Shown here: positions 1-8,410 of the stretch, in pieces | Position numbering within the stretch: the first letter of the stretch is position 1 | Layout: each line of letters begins with the position of its first letter | Source of the DNA: Acidimicrobiales bacterium | GTDB taxonomy: Bacteria; Actinomycetota; Acidimicrobiia; Acidimicrobiales; Aldehydirespiratoraceae | Assembly (NCBI GenBank): GCA_033344915.1 | Contig: JAWPML010000001.1 | Span: 984,369-1,048,368, forward strand | DNA: 64,000 nucleotides | Reading direction: 5' to 3' | Translations under genes and position numbers: made by a program | Notes under the pieces: model-generated | The model's database searches: none | Told to the model about the DNA's origin: nothing | Seen by the model: the letters and a program-made list of their open reading frames with translations, nothing else

Positions 1-1
1 G

Positions 2-37
2 GCCGTCGTCGCGGTCGAGCGCATTCTCGCCGAGTAG
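2..37 (+). CDS. 3' end of an unidentified gene (partial)
   Basis: The first bases read in one frame as AVVAVERILAE followed by TAG. This looks like the amphipathic C-terminal tail of a protein whose body lies left of the window. It converges on the diguanylate cyclase gene that ends 4 bases further on. Only eleven codons are visible, so no function can be given and even its coding status is only probable. Confidence 0.4.
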   Translation, partial: AVVAVERILAE

Positions 38-41
38 GCGT

Positions 42-1751
42 TCAGTCGGCGCCCGGTTCGCGGCGGGTACGGCGTCGTTCGCTCTGCTGGGGGAGTTCCT
101 CGAGCGGGGGCAGCCCCTTGCGCCGGCGCTTCTCCTCGTACTGCATCTCGTCGGCGGCCCGGAGGAGATCGCCGGGGGTCGCCATGTCGGCGGTGGCGAG
201 CGCGATCCCGCACGACAACGATCGGTTGTGGCCGGTGCGGGCGAACAACTTGAGCGCGAGGTCCGTGATCGGCTGTGCACTCAGCATCCCGCCGCCGTCG
301 AGGATCACGCAGAACTCGTCGCCACCGATGCGACACACGCTGGAGTTCTCGACCGTGGACGCGGCTTCCGACAGTGACCGCGCCGCGTCCACGAGGAGGG
401 AGTCGCCGGCCGCGTGACCGTCGGTGTCGTTCACGACCTTGAGCCCGTCCACGTCGCACATGATGACCGCGACGTCCTGGCGGTCGACGGGCGGACGGGC
501 GAAGACGTCGCGTAGACGCTCCTCGAGGACGCGCCGGTTGCCCAACCCCGTCAACGGATCCCGCAGGGCGAGCTCCTCGAACTCCGCGATCCGTTCGGCC
601 TGGGTGACCGCCGCGGCGATGTGGGTGGCGACGAGTCGCAGGGTGGCGAGGTCGTCGTGGTCGAGGATGCCGCCACCGGCGGGGGTGCTCGCGATCACGA
701 TTCCCCAGATGGTCTCGCCGATCACGATCGGCCAGGCGGCCTCGGAGCGGAGCCCGCGCTGGTAGAGCGAGACCACGCCGGGATCGTCGGCGCGGCCGTC
801 GTCCGTCGCCCGCACGTAGCCCTGCCCCTCGAAGATCGATTCGAGTCCCGGCAGCTCGTCGGCCCCGCGCCGCTCCTCGGCCGGGAAGCGCTCCTTGCCG
901 TTCAGATCCCCGACGTTGAGCAGGGTCTCGTATTCGCCGGCCTCGTGGTCGAGTCGACCGATCGTCACGCCGCTCGCCTGGAGGGCACGTCGGGCCTGCT
1001 CGGCGATCACCAGGAGGACGTCGGGCATCGAGTCGGCGGCCCGGACCGCGGCGCCGATCGACACGAGGGCTTCGACCGGCGAGTCGCGCTCCGGCGGAAC
1101 GAACCGCTCGAGGCTGTCGAGCACCTCGTCGAGCTCGATGTCGCTCTTGAGTCCCTCGCCCGACATGAGTTCGATGTTGGCGGCGGCGCCGAGATCCGGG
1201 TCGAGCGCGGTACCGAGCAGCTCGTCGACCCGACGCTGGCGCGCCGTCCAGTTCGGCGCCGCGCCCGGGTGCGGGTTGCCGACGAGGGTGGCCGCCAGCG
1301 CGAGGAGGCGGGCGGCGAGCGGGATGTCCGGGCCCCGCATGCCGTGGGGGCCGCCGCTGCCGTCCCAGCGTTCGTACTGGTGTCGGACGGTGCGGGCCGT
1401 GCCGCCGAGGCCCGGCAGACGGGTGAGGACGCTGGCCGACAGCACCGCGGACGCCGGGTCGGGAACGATGTCGACGGTGCCCACGGGGCGGACGTGGGTG
1501 AGCACGATGGAGATCTCGGCGACGAGAGCCCCGGTGACGGCGTCGACCCGGTCGGCGATGGGGCTGCCGGCCGCGACCGCGAGCCGGTCGACGAGGTAGG
1601 CGCGCAACGCGGCGCGGCGGGCGGCGGGCGGATCGAACACCTCGAGGGCGCGGCACAGCGAGGTGACCGCGGCCCGAGCCGGGCGGCTGAGCGGGCGCGA
1701 GCTCGCGTCGGAGGAGCGCTCGGTGGCGTCGGTGAACGACGGCTGCTCCAT
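42..1751 (-). CDS. GAF-GGDEF diguanylate cyclase with degenerate HD-GYP-like region
   Basis: Predicted cytoplasmic signalling protein of 569 residues that makes cyclic di-GMP from two GTP. The C-terminal GGDEF domain (about 397-545) has an intact GGDEF motif at 476-480 and DPLTGLGNRR at its start; no RxxD inhibitory site is seen just before it. A GAF-like sensor domain spans about 240-385. Residues 75-195 resemble the second half of an HD-GYP phosphodiesterase (ERWDGSGGP, then IPLAARLLALA), but the HD metal pair is absent and GYP reads GGP, so this part is probably catalytically dead. The frame stays open 98 codons further upstream. I chose the ATG at 1751 because GGAAGGGG precedes it and the upstream extension is arginine-rich noise; another ATG at 1790 has no ribosome site. 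Confidence 0.85.
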   Translation of the reverse strand: MEQPSFTDATERSSDASSRPLSRPARAAVTSLCRALEVFDPPAARRAALRAYLVDRLAVAAGSPIADRVDAVTGALVAEISIVLTHVRPVGTVDIVPDPASAVLSASVLTRLPGLGGTARTVRHQYERWDGSGGPHGMRGPDIPLAARLLALAATLVGNPHPGAAPNWTARQRRVDELLGTALDPDLGAAANIELMSGEGLKSDIELDEVLDSLERFVPPERDSPVEALVSIGAAVRAADSMPDVLLVIAEQARRALQASGVTIGRLDHEAGEYETLLNVGDLNGKERFPAEERRGADELPGLESIFEGQGYVRATDDGRADDPGVVSLYQRGLRSEAAWPIVIGETIWGIVIASTPAGGGILDHDDLATLRLVATHIAAAVTQAERIAEFEELALRDPLTGLGNRRVLEERLRDVFARPPVDRQDVAVIMCDVDGLKVVNDTDGHAAGDSLLVDAARSLSEAASTVENSSVCRIGGDEFCVILDGGGMLSAQPITDLALKLFARTGHNRSLSCGIALATADMATPGDLLRAADEMQYEEKRRRKGLPPLEELPQQSERRRTRREPGAD

Positions 1752-1862
1752 GTCTGCTCGCTTCGCCCCTTCCTTGCCCGCAGTCCTCATCGATCGGCCC
1801 GCAGCGGTTGCTCCCTGTTGTAGCAGAGGACCATGCCACCACGGTGCGTCCGACCGACAACC

Positions 1863-1868
1863 ACTATA
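1863..1868 (-). promoter_or_regulatory. -10 element for the diguanylate cyclase gene
   Basis: TATAGT on the minus strand lies about 110 bases before the chosen start, in an AT-richer patch between this gene and the TlpA-like gene. It is the best -10 match in the intergenic region; no clear -35 is visible. Confidence 0.4.
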
Positions 1869-1900
1869 CGTGGCATCTCGGAGGCGTGGGAACCCTGTCG

Positions 1901-2500
1901 CTACGCAGCGTCGGCGTCGGTTGCGGCCAACGCCGCGATCCGCTCCCGCAGGCCGGACTCGCCGAGGGCTGCGGTGATCTCCACGCTCCCGTCGTCGTCG
2001 ATGAACGCGAAGCGGGGCTGGGTGCGGATCTCGTAACGGGCCCACACGTCGTTGCCGAGATCCTGGACGTGGGGGAACCCGCCGACGCCGGTGGTGGAGA
2101 TGAACTCCTCCATGTGGGGTACGGAATCGCTGGCGCCGGCGACGCCGATGATGTCCACCTGTCCGGCGAACTCCTGCTGCACCGATGCGACCGCACCGGC
2201 TTCACGACGACAGGTCGTTCACCAGGGGGCCCAGAACCACAGGACCAGGTCCTGCCCCTCGTAGTCGCCGGCGTCGAAGGTGCCGCCGCCGATGAGCTCG
2301 GCCTGGAAGTCGTGGGGCCACGCGTCCGGGCTCGCGCTCGCGTCCTGGCTCTCGCTCCCGGATGCGGCACCGTCGGTGTCTCCACCGCCACAGGCGGCCG
2401 CGAGGACGGCAGCGCCGACAACGCCGACGATGGCGACGACCAGGCGGCGGAAGCGACGAGATTGCGGCACGGGGGTCAAGCTTACGCATCGGGGCCCCAT
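1901..2500 (-). CDS. TlpA-like lipoprotein thioredoxin, candidate selenoprotein (UGA at the CxxC position)
   Basis: Two open segments (2500-2222 and 2218-1901) lie in the same frame, separated only by TGA at 2221-2219. Read through, the codons give FWAPW-U-TTC, which places the UGA exactly at the first cysteine of the thioredoxin WCxxC motif (residue 94 of 199). Before it are a hydrophobic signal segment and a lipobox-like AAAC; after it are a TlpA/redoxin-type fold and a cis-proline segment TQPRFAFID. Such proteins are extracytoplasmic thiol-disulfide reductases. A stem follows the UGA at once (see the separate entry), as bacterial SECIS elements do. The start is the ATG at 2500, or GTG at 2470 just before the signal peptide. 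The alternative is a pseudogene or base error from TGC/TGT, but nothing else in the frame is damaged. Sec use needs selABCD in the genome, which this window cannot show. Confidence 0.75.
2188..2221 (-). promoter_or_regulatory. Candidate bacterial SECIS hairpin
   Basis: Directly after the in-frame UGA, CGACC (+2 to +6) pairs perfectly with GGUCG (+27 to +31). Inside, a CG/CG pair can close a small apical loop containing U-G at about +15/+16. Bacterial SECIS elements are stem-loops starting right after the UGA with a G-containing apical loop about 15-25 bases downstream. The structure was drawn by eye, not folded by computer. Confidence 0.5.
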
Positions 2501-2538
2501 ACTGGAGTCGCCCCGTCGACGAGACCCGGAACACTGCC

Positions 2539-2631
2539 ATGAGCACCCGCAAGCTGATCATCACTGCGCTCCTCACCGGCTTGCTCATCCTCGTCGCCGG
2601 GGCCGTCCAGCTCGTGATGATCATGCGATGA
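2539..2631 (+). CDS. Small single-pass membrane protein
   Basis: A 30-residue ORF: a short basic start (MSTRK) followed by an unbroken hydrophobic stretch of about 22 residues and a final arginine. It has the composition of a one-helix membrane peptide. It is transcribed divergently from the TlpA-like gene and lies 36 bases before the lpd start region. GGA about 10 bases before the ATG is a weak ribosome site. I do not recognise the family. Confidence 0.45.
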   Translation: MSTRKLIITALLTGLLILVAGAVQLVMIMR

Positions 2632-2667
2632 TGTCGCCCAGCGAGCTCACCTCAGGAGGTTGGTCCC

Positions 2668-4074
2668 ATCGACGCACAACATGACGTGATCGTGATCGGT
2701 GGTGGCCCGGGTGGCTACGCCGCGGCCCTCTACGGCGCCGGCATCGGCCTCGACGTCGGCCTCATCGAGAAGTCGAAGGTCGGCGGCACGTGTCTCCATG
2801 TCGGCTGCATCCCGGCGAAGGAGCTGCTCGAGACCGCCCACGTCTTCCGCACGGTGCGTGACGCGGCGGACTTCGGCGTGAACGCATCGGCGCCGACCGT
2901 CGACTGGTCGGTCACGATGGACCGCAAGCAGACGATCGTCGATCAGCTGGCCGGTGGGGTCACCAGCCTGCTCAAGGGACGCAAGGTCACCATCTACGAC
3001 GGCGCCGGTTCCCTCGGCGCGTCGCACGAGGTCCGGGTGACCGGCGGCGAGAGCGGAGACCAGACCCTGACCGCGCCGGCCGTCATCCTCGCGACCGGTT
3101 CGCTTCCGCGGACGATCCCGGGCTTCGAGGTGGACGGTCGGTTCGTGCTGACCTCCGACGAGGTGCTCTCGATCGACGAACTGCCGGCGCGGGCCGCCGT
3201 GATCGGTGGCGGCGCCATCGGCTGCGAGTTCGCGTCGATGATGGGCGATCTCGGCGTGGACGTCACGATCCTCGAGGCGATGCCGCAGATCCTCACCGGC
3301 TGCGACGCCGACGCCACGAAGGTCGTGGAGCGGTCGTTCAAGAAGCGGGGCATCACCGTTCGCACCGGCGTGATGGTGTCGGGCCACACGCCCGACCCGT
3401 CCGGTACCCACACGACGGTCGCCTTCGGCGAGGGCGAGTCCGTCGATGTCGAAACGATCGTCATGTCCGTCGGACGCCGCCCCTTCGCCGACCTGCTCGG
3501 GCTCGACGGCACCGGCGTGGCCGTCGACGAGCGCGGGTTCGTGGAGGTCGACGACCGGTGTCGCACCGGGGAACCGGGGGTCTGGGCCGTCGGTGACCTG
3601 ATCAACACCCCGCAGCTCGCCCACGTCGCGTTCGCCGAGGGGATGCTGGCCATCCGTGACATCCTCGGCGAGGCACCGGCTCCGTTGGACCACCACGGCA
3701 CCCCCTGGTGCATCTACTGCCACCCGGAGGTCGCCTTCGCCGGTCACACCGAGGAGTCGGCGCGGGCCGCCGGGTTCGACGTGGTCACCTCCTCGCACCG
3801 GTTCATCGGCAACGGCCGGGCCAAGATCGTCGGCGACACGGACGGCATCGTGAAAGTGATCGCGGAGAAGCGGTCCGACGGCACCGCCGGGCGGATCCTC
3901 GGCGTCCACATGGTGGGGCCCTGGGTCACCGAGCAACTCGGGCAGGGCTATCTCGCCGTCAACTGGGAGGCGACGGTGGACGACGTCGCCGCCTTCATCC
4001 AGCCCCACCCGACCATGTCGGAGCTCTTCGGGGAGACGGTCCTGTCGCTGACCGGACGTTCACTCCACGGATGA
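2668..4074 (+). CDS. lpdA: Dihydrolipoyl dehydrogenase (E3), probable AUC start
   Basis: FAD-dependent E3 subunit that reoxidises dihydrolipoyl groups of 2-oxoacid dehydrogenase complexes with NAD+. It shows the FAD-binding VIGGGPGGYAA, the redox pair in GGTCLHVGCIPAK (Cys42/Cys47 in this numbering), a second Rossmann motif AVIGGGAIGCEFA, the AVGD FAD motif, and the C-terminal catalytic HPTMSE. Length is 468 residues, normal for the family. AGGAGGT at 2654-2660 stands 7 bases before ATC at 2668, giving a normal N-terminus (start, then DAQHDVIVIGGG). The first conventional codon, GTG at 2686, is 25 bases from that site and would cut into the first beta strand. No ATG, GTG or TTG lies between the upstream in-frame stop at 2629 and 2686. 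It is followed by the E2 gene and the lipoate fusion gene. Confidence 0.93.
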   Translation: MDAQHDVIVIGGGPGGYAAALYGAGIGLDVGLIEKSKVGGTCLHVGCIPAKELLETAHVFRTVRDAADFGVNASAPTVDWSVTMDRKQTIVDQLAGGVTSLLKGRKVTIYDGAGSLGASHEVRVTGGESGDQTLTAPAVILATGSLPRTIPGFEVDGRFVLTSDEVLSIDELPARAAVIGGGAIGCEFASMMGDLGVDVTILEAMPQILTGCDADATKVVERSFKKRGITVRTGVMVSGHTPDPSGTHTTVAFGEGESVDVETIVMSVGRRPFADLLGLDGTGVAVDERGFVEVDDRCRTGEPGVWAVGDLINTPQLAHVAFAEGMLAIRDILGEAPAPLDHHGTPWCIYCHPEVAFAGHTEESARAAGFDVVTSSHRFIGNGRAKIVGDTDGIVKVIAEKRSDGTAGRILGVHMVGPWVTEQLGQGYLAVNWEATVDDVAAFIQPHPTMSELFGETVLSLTGRSLHG

Positions 4075-4153
4075 GGTCCGGGCGCTCTACCCTACGAATC
4101 ATGCTCATCGCGTCCGAACCCGCCGCGTCGCGACGCTCGAGAGAGAGGAACAA

Positions 4154-5572
4154 ATGGCTGACGTGACGATGCCCCAGCTGGGCGAGACGGTCACCGAGGG
4201 AACGATCACCCGCTGGTTCAAGCAGGTCGGGGATGAGGTCGCACTCGACGAGATCCTGTTCGAGATCTCGACCGACAAGGTCGACAGCGAGGTGCCGTCT
4301 CCCGCCGCGGGCACGCTCACGGAGATCCTCGCCGTCGAGGGTGACCTGGTCGAGGTCGGCCAGGTACTCGCCCGCATCGGCGACGCCGATGCTGCGCCGG
4401 CCGCTCCCGCCGCGCCCGAACCAGCGGCCGCGGCGCCTCCGGCCGCCGCCGCGCCGCCGCCACCCCCGCCGCCCCCGCCGCCACCCGCCCCCGAACCGGC
4501 ACCGGCCCCGGCCCCCGCGCCCGCCCCCGAGCCCGCGGCTGCTCCCGAGGCGGCTCCGGTCGCGTCCGCCGAACCCGGGCTGGTGCTCTCGCCCGTCGTC
4601 CGGCGCCTGATCAACGATCACGGGCTCGACCCCGCGGCGATCACCGGCACCGGGATCGGCGGCCGGATCACCCGAGCCGATGTCGAACAGGTCATACGGG
4701 ACGGCTCGTCCGAGGCCCCCGCCGCGCCGGCTGCGCCCGCCGCGTCGCCGCCCCAACCGGACCCGCAAGCTGAACCCGAGCCGGCCCCCGCCGCGAGCAA
4801 CGAGCCCGCCCCGGCACCGCCGGCCGAGACCGCGGCGCCGGTGCCCGCGGTGGCCGCGCGCGACGAGGTCGTGCCGCTGAACAACATTCGCACCCGCACC
4901 GCCGAGCACATGGTCATGTCGAAGCAGACATCGCCCCACGTGCTCACCGCCATGGAGGTGGACTACGAGCGGGTCGAGCACGTCCGTCGGGCCGTCAAGG
5001 CCGGCTGGAAGGCCGAGGAGGGGTTCAGCCTCACCTATCTGCCGTTCATTGCCCGTGCCGTGATCGACGCCCTGCGGGAGTATCCGCACCTCAACGCGAG
5101 CTTCGGCGGAGACCATCTGGTCGTGCACGACGACGTCAACCTCGCGATCGCGGTCGACATCGACTTCGAGGGCCTGCTCGCCCCCGTCATCAAGAGCGCC
5201 GACGGCAAACGCCTGCGCCAGATCGCCCGCGACATCGTCGATGTCGCGTCCCGCACCCGCACGAAGCAGCTGCGCCCGGACGATCTCTCCGGCGGCACCT
5301 TCACGCTGACCAACGCCGGCCAGTACGGCACGATGATGCAGTTCCCGATCATCAACCAGCCGCAGGTCGCGATCCTCTCGACCGACGGCGTGCAGCGCAA
5401 GCCGGTCGTCGTCACCGACGAGTACGGCAACGAGTCGATCGCGATCCACTCGGTCGGCGTGCTGGCGATGGCCTGGGATCACCGGGCGTTCGACGGCGCC
5501 TACGCGGCGGCCTTCATGCATCGCGTGAAGGAGATCATCGAGACGCGTGACTGGGAGGCGGAGGTCCGCTGA
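4154..5572 (+). CDS. sucB: 2-oxoacid dehydrogenase complex E2 acyltransferase
   Basis: Dihydrolipoyl acyltransferase core of a 2-oxoacid dehydrogenase complex, most likely 2-oxoglutarate (succinyltransferase). There is one N-terminal lipoyl domain (1-77) with the lipoylated lysine in TDKVDSEV (Lys42). A long Pro/Ala linker follows (78-145) with an 11-proline run, then the E3/E1-binding domain (about 143-182), a second flexible linker, and the catalytic domain (about 240-472) with the HxxxD motif in DHRAFDGA (His443, Asp447). Many actinobacterial homologues carry two lipoyl domains; only one is present. The start has GAGAGAGGAAC just upstream. Context with lpd and lipB-lipA supports a lipoate-dependent unit. 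Substrate choice (pyruvate, 2-oxoglutarate or branched chain) cannot be proved from sequence. Confidence 0.9.
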   Translation: MADVTMPQLGETVTEGTITRWFKQVGDEVALDEILFEISTDKVDSEVPSPAAGTLTEILAVEGDLVEVGQVLARIGDADAAPAAPAAPEPAAAAPPAAAAPPPPPPPPPPPAPEPAPAPAPAPAPEPAAAPEAAPVASAEPGLVLSPVVRRLINDHGLDPAAITGTGIGGRITRADVEQVIRDGSSEAPAAPAAPAASPPQPDPQAEPEPAPAASNEPAPAPPAETAAPVPAVAARDEVVPLNNIRTRTAEHMVMSKQTSPHVLTAMEVDYERVEHVRRAVKAGWKAEEGFSLTYLPFIARAVIDALREYPHLNASFGGDHLVVHDDVNLAIAVDIDFEGLLAPVIKSADGKRLRQIARDIVDVASRTRTKQLRPDDLSGGTFTLTNAGQYGTMMQFPIINQPQVAILSTDGVQRKPVVVTDEYGNESIAIHSVGVLAMAWDHRAFDGAYAAAFMHRVKEIIETRDWEAEVR

Positions 5573-5583
5573 CCGCCGCCGCC

Positions 5584-7275
5584 GTGGCCGAGCGGACCCT
5601 GCGGGTCCGGTGGCTCGGACGGGTCGCGTATCGAGATGCGCTGGCCCTGCAACGCGCCCTGTTCGCGGGTGACGGGGATCACCTGCTCCTGCTGGAGCAC
5701 CCCCACACGATCACCACGAGCAAGCGCACCCCCGATGCCCATCTCCTGCTCGATCGTGACGAGATCGCGGCGCTCGGCGGCGATGTCGTGGCGACCGATC
5801 GTGGCGGCGACATCACGTACCACGGGCCGGGCCAGCTCGTCGGGTACCCGATCATCGACCTGCCGGGCCGACGCGGGGGCGGCATGGCCGACACCGCCGC
5901 CTACGTCGACGGGCTCGAACAGGTCCTGATCGACGTCCTCGCGGATCTCGGTCTCGCCACGGGCCGCCTGCCCCGGTGTACGGGTGTGTGGGTCGACGTC
6001 GACGGCCTGCGGCCGCGCAAGATCGCGGCCATCGGCGTGCGCATCGCCCGGGCCCGCACGATGCACGGCTTCGCCCTCAACGTCGACCCCGATCTGGCGT
6101 GGTTCGATCGCATCGTGCCCTGCGGGATCACGGACAAGGGGGTCACCTCGCTGGCCCGCGAGGGCATCGAGATCGACCCGGCCGAACTCGAGCACCGGAT
6201 CGTCGCGGCGTTCGCGGCGCGGTTCACGCCGGACGCCGCCATCGACCGGGCGGGCGTCGCCCACCGCGTCGCCCCAGCCGACCTCGCGCCGTTCACCCGC
6301 GGGGAGGGAGCAGGCACGCCGGTCGGTCGTGACGGCGTCGGATTCGGCGCGGAGGCCGACGGCACCTCCCCCCGGCTGATTGCCCGGCTCGACGATGCCG
6401 GTGCCACCTCCCATTCGCCGGTGCGGCTCCGGGCCCGCAAGCCGGAGTGGATGCGGGTGCCGCTCGACACCGGCCCCGAGTACCGACGCATCAAGGCGAC
6501 CATGCGGGAGCTCGACCTCGTGACGGTCTGTGAGGAAGCCGGCTGCCCCAACATCTCCGAGTGCTGGAACGACGGCACGGCGACCTTCATGGTGCTCGGC
6601 GAGCGCTGCACCCGGGCCTGCGGGTTCTGTGTGGTCGACACGAGCAAGCCGGCGCCCCCCGATCCCGGTGAGCCCGGCCGCCTCGCCGACGCCGTCGAAC
6701 GCATGGGCCTGCGCCACGCGGTCGTCACCATGGTCGCCCGCGACGACCTCGAGGACGGCGGCGCCACTCACGTGGCCGCCGTCGTCGCCGCCATCCGCGA
6801 CCGGGTGCCGGGCTGCCAGGTCGAGGTGTTGGTGTCCGACGTGAAGGGGGACGACGCCGCGCTGGCCACGCTGTTCGCCGCCGCGCCCGACGTGTTCAAC
6901 CACAACATCGAGACGGTCGCCCGACTCCAGCGGGCGGTGCGCCCGTCGGCCGGTTACGCCCGGAGCCTCTCGGTGCTGGCGCGGGCCAAGGACGCGGGGT
7001 TGACCACGAAGTCGTCGATCATCGTCGGGATGGGGGAGTCGTACGACGAGGTCGTCCAGACGCTCGGCGACCTCGCCGCCGTCGGGGTCGACATCGTCAC
7101 GATCGGCCAGTACCTGCGGCCGACCTCGCACCACCTGCCCGTCGCCCGCTGGTGGGAGCCGGCGGTGTTCGACGAATGGAAGGCGCTCGGTGAGGCGGTG
7201 GGCATCGCCCATGTGGAGTCGTCGCCGCTGACGCGATCCAGCTACCACGCCCGCGACGCGGCGGCCGCGATCTAG
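5584..7275 (+). CDS. lipBA: LipB-LipA fusion: octanoyltransferase and lipoyl synthase in one protein
   Basis: One uninterrupted 563-residue frame encodes both lipoate biosynthesis enzymes. Residues 1-225 are LipB, which moves octanoyl from ACP to the lipoyl domain: GGDITYHGPGQLVGYP at about 74-89, conserved Lys146 (RKIAAIGVR) and the acyl-carrying Cys180 (PCGITDKGVTSL). Residues about 285-563 are the radical-SAM enzyme LipA, which inserts two sulfurs: auxiliary-cluster cysteines 316, 321 and 327, SAM-cluster cysteines 342, 346 and 349 (CTRACGFC), and the C-terminal RSSY motif. A 50-residue linker joins them. The two proteins are separate genes in most bacteria. The GTG start lies 11 bases after the E2 stop, indicating co-transcription with the enzyme it modifies. 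Confidence 0.93.
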   Translation: MAERTLRVRWLGRVAYRDALALQRALFAGDGDHLLLLEHPHTITTSKRTPDAHLLLDRDEIAALGGDVVATDRGGDITYHGPGQLVGYPIIDLPGRRGGGMADTAAYVDGLEQVLIDVLADLGLATGRLPRCTGVWVDVDGLRPRKIAAIGVRIARARTMHGFALNVDPDLAWFDRIVPCGITDKGVTSLAREGIEIDPAELEHRIVAAFAARFTPDAAIDRAGVAHRVAPADLAPFTRGEGAGTPVGRDGVGFGAEADGTSPRLIARLDDAGATSHSPVRLRARKPEWMRVPLDTGPEYRRIKATMRELDLVTVCEEAGCPNISECWNDGTATFMVLGERCTRACGFCVVDTSKPAPPDPGEPGRLADAVERMGLRHAVVTMVARDDLEDGGATHVAAVVAAIRDRVPGCQVEVLVSDVKGDDAALATLFAAAPDVFNHNIETVARLQRAVRPSAGYARSLSVLARAKDAGLTTKSSIIVGMGESYDEVVQTLGDLAAVGVDIVTIGQYLRPTSHHLPVARWWEPAVFDEWKALGEAVGIAHVESSPLTRSSYHARDAAAAI

Positions 7276-7285
7276 CCTCGTCCCC

Positions 7286-8394
7286 ATGTTCGCTGAACGC
7301 CTCGACCGAGCCCGAGCCCGCATGGTCGCCGACGATGTCGACGTCATGTTGCTGTCCGTGGGCGCCGATCTTCCCTACTTCTCCGGGTACGAAGCGATGC
7401 CTCTGGAGCGGATCACCATGCTCGTGGTCCCCGCGACGGCGGCGCGACGCTGGTGGTTCCCGCCCTCGAGGCCCCACGTGTCGTCGAGCGCGACGGCGTG
7501 TTCTCGATCCGCCCGTGGGAGGAGATGCAGGACCCGATCGCGATCATCACGTCGCTGATGGGTTCGGCGTCCACGGCCGCGGTGGGCGACCACATGTGGT
7601 CGGGGTTCCTCGTGGACCTGTTGGCGGCGGCGCCGAACGTGTCGTTCCGACGGGCCAGCACGATCACGAGCCCGATCCGCTCCGTGAAGACCGACGAGGA
7701 GGTCGAGCGGCTGCGGGCCGCGAGCCAGGCCGTCGACCGGATCGCCGCCCGGCTCCAGGGCGGCGAGATCCCCCTGGTGGGCCGGACCGAGGCGTGGGTG
7801 TCGGCCGAGCTCGGTCGGCAGATCGTCGACGAGGGTCACGATCGGGTGAACTTCGCGATCGTGGCGGCGGGTGAGAACGCCGCGTCGCCCCACCACGAAG
7901 CCGGCCCACGCGTCATCCAGGAGGGCGAGGCGGTGCTGTGCGACTTCGGCGGCACCATGATCGGCGACGACGGCATCGGGTACTGCTCCGACATCACCCG
8001 CTGCGTGTGGGTGGGGGAGCGCCCCGAGCGCGAGTTCATCGAGGCCTACGCCGTGCTGCACGAGGCCCAGGCGGCCTCGGTGCGGGCCGCGACGGTGGGC
8101 ACTGCGGCGCAGGACGTCGACCGGGCCGGACGCCAGAGAATCGTGGATGCGGGGTTCGGGAGCTATTTCATCCACCGCACCGGACACGGCATCGGCGTCG
8201 AGGCCCACGAGGATCCCTACATCGTCGAGGGCAACGCCGAGCCCCTGGTGGCCGGCAACGCGTTCTCGATCGAGCCGGGGATCTACATGCCGGGACGCTG
8301 GGGTATGCGCCTCGAGGACATCGTCGTCGCCGCGGACGCGGGTCCCGACTCGCTCAACACGGTGGACCACCATCTGGCGGTCGTGACCGCCTGA
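7286..8394 (+). CDS. M24 family Xaa-Pro peptidase, single frameshift near the N-terminus
   Basis: Creatinase/prolidase family metallopeptidase that removes residues preceding proline. The ATG at 7286 sits 7 bases after TAGCCT, a -10 box that includes the stop codon of the lipBA gene. The first 48 codons read as a creatinase-type N-domain (FAERLDRARARM, then YFSGYEAMPLERITMLVVP). The match then jumps to another frame (GGATLVVPALEAPRVVERDG) that runs to 8394. One extra C in the C-run at 7429-7432 would restore a single reading frame of about 370 residues. The catalytic half has metal ligands in CDFGG and CSDITRC, HRTGHGIG, FSIEPG and RLED. It is either a real frameshift mutation or a one-base error in a C homopolymer. 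If translation starts at GTG 7453 instead, a 313-residue protein without the full N-domain results. Confidence 0.75.
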
Positions 8395-8410
8395 CCAGGG
8401 GCCGTCGGCG

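Noticed and set aside
621..1823. Long open frame on the plus strand opposite the diguanylate cyclase
   Set aside because: Arg/Gly/Glu-rich composition without motifs; an antisense shadow typical of high-GC coding DNA.
2219..2221. Two separate small genes, one ending at 2219 and one starting at 2182
   Set aside because: Both are in the same frame, neither half is a complete thioredoxin fold, and the join restores an exact WUxxC motif, so one gene is the better reading.
2686..4074. lpd starting at GTG 2686
   Set aside because: It is 25 bases from the ribosome site and would remove the start of the FAD-binding strand.
7453..8394. M24 peptidase beginning at GTG 7453 as an intact short gene
   Set aside because: The upstream 48 codons in the other frame match the family N-domain and start after a good -10 box, so a frameshift is more likely; the short form is kept only as an alternative.
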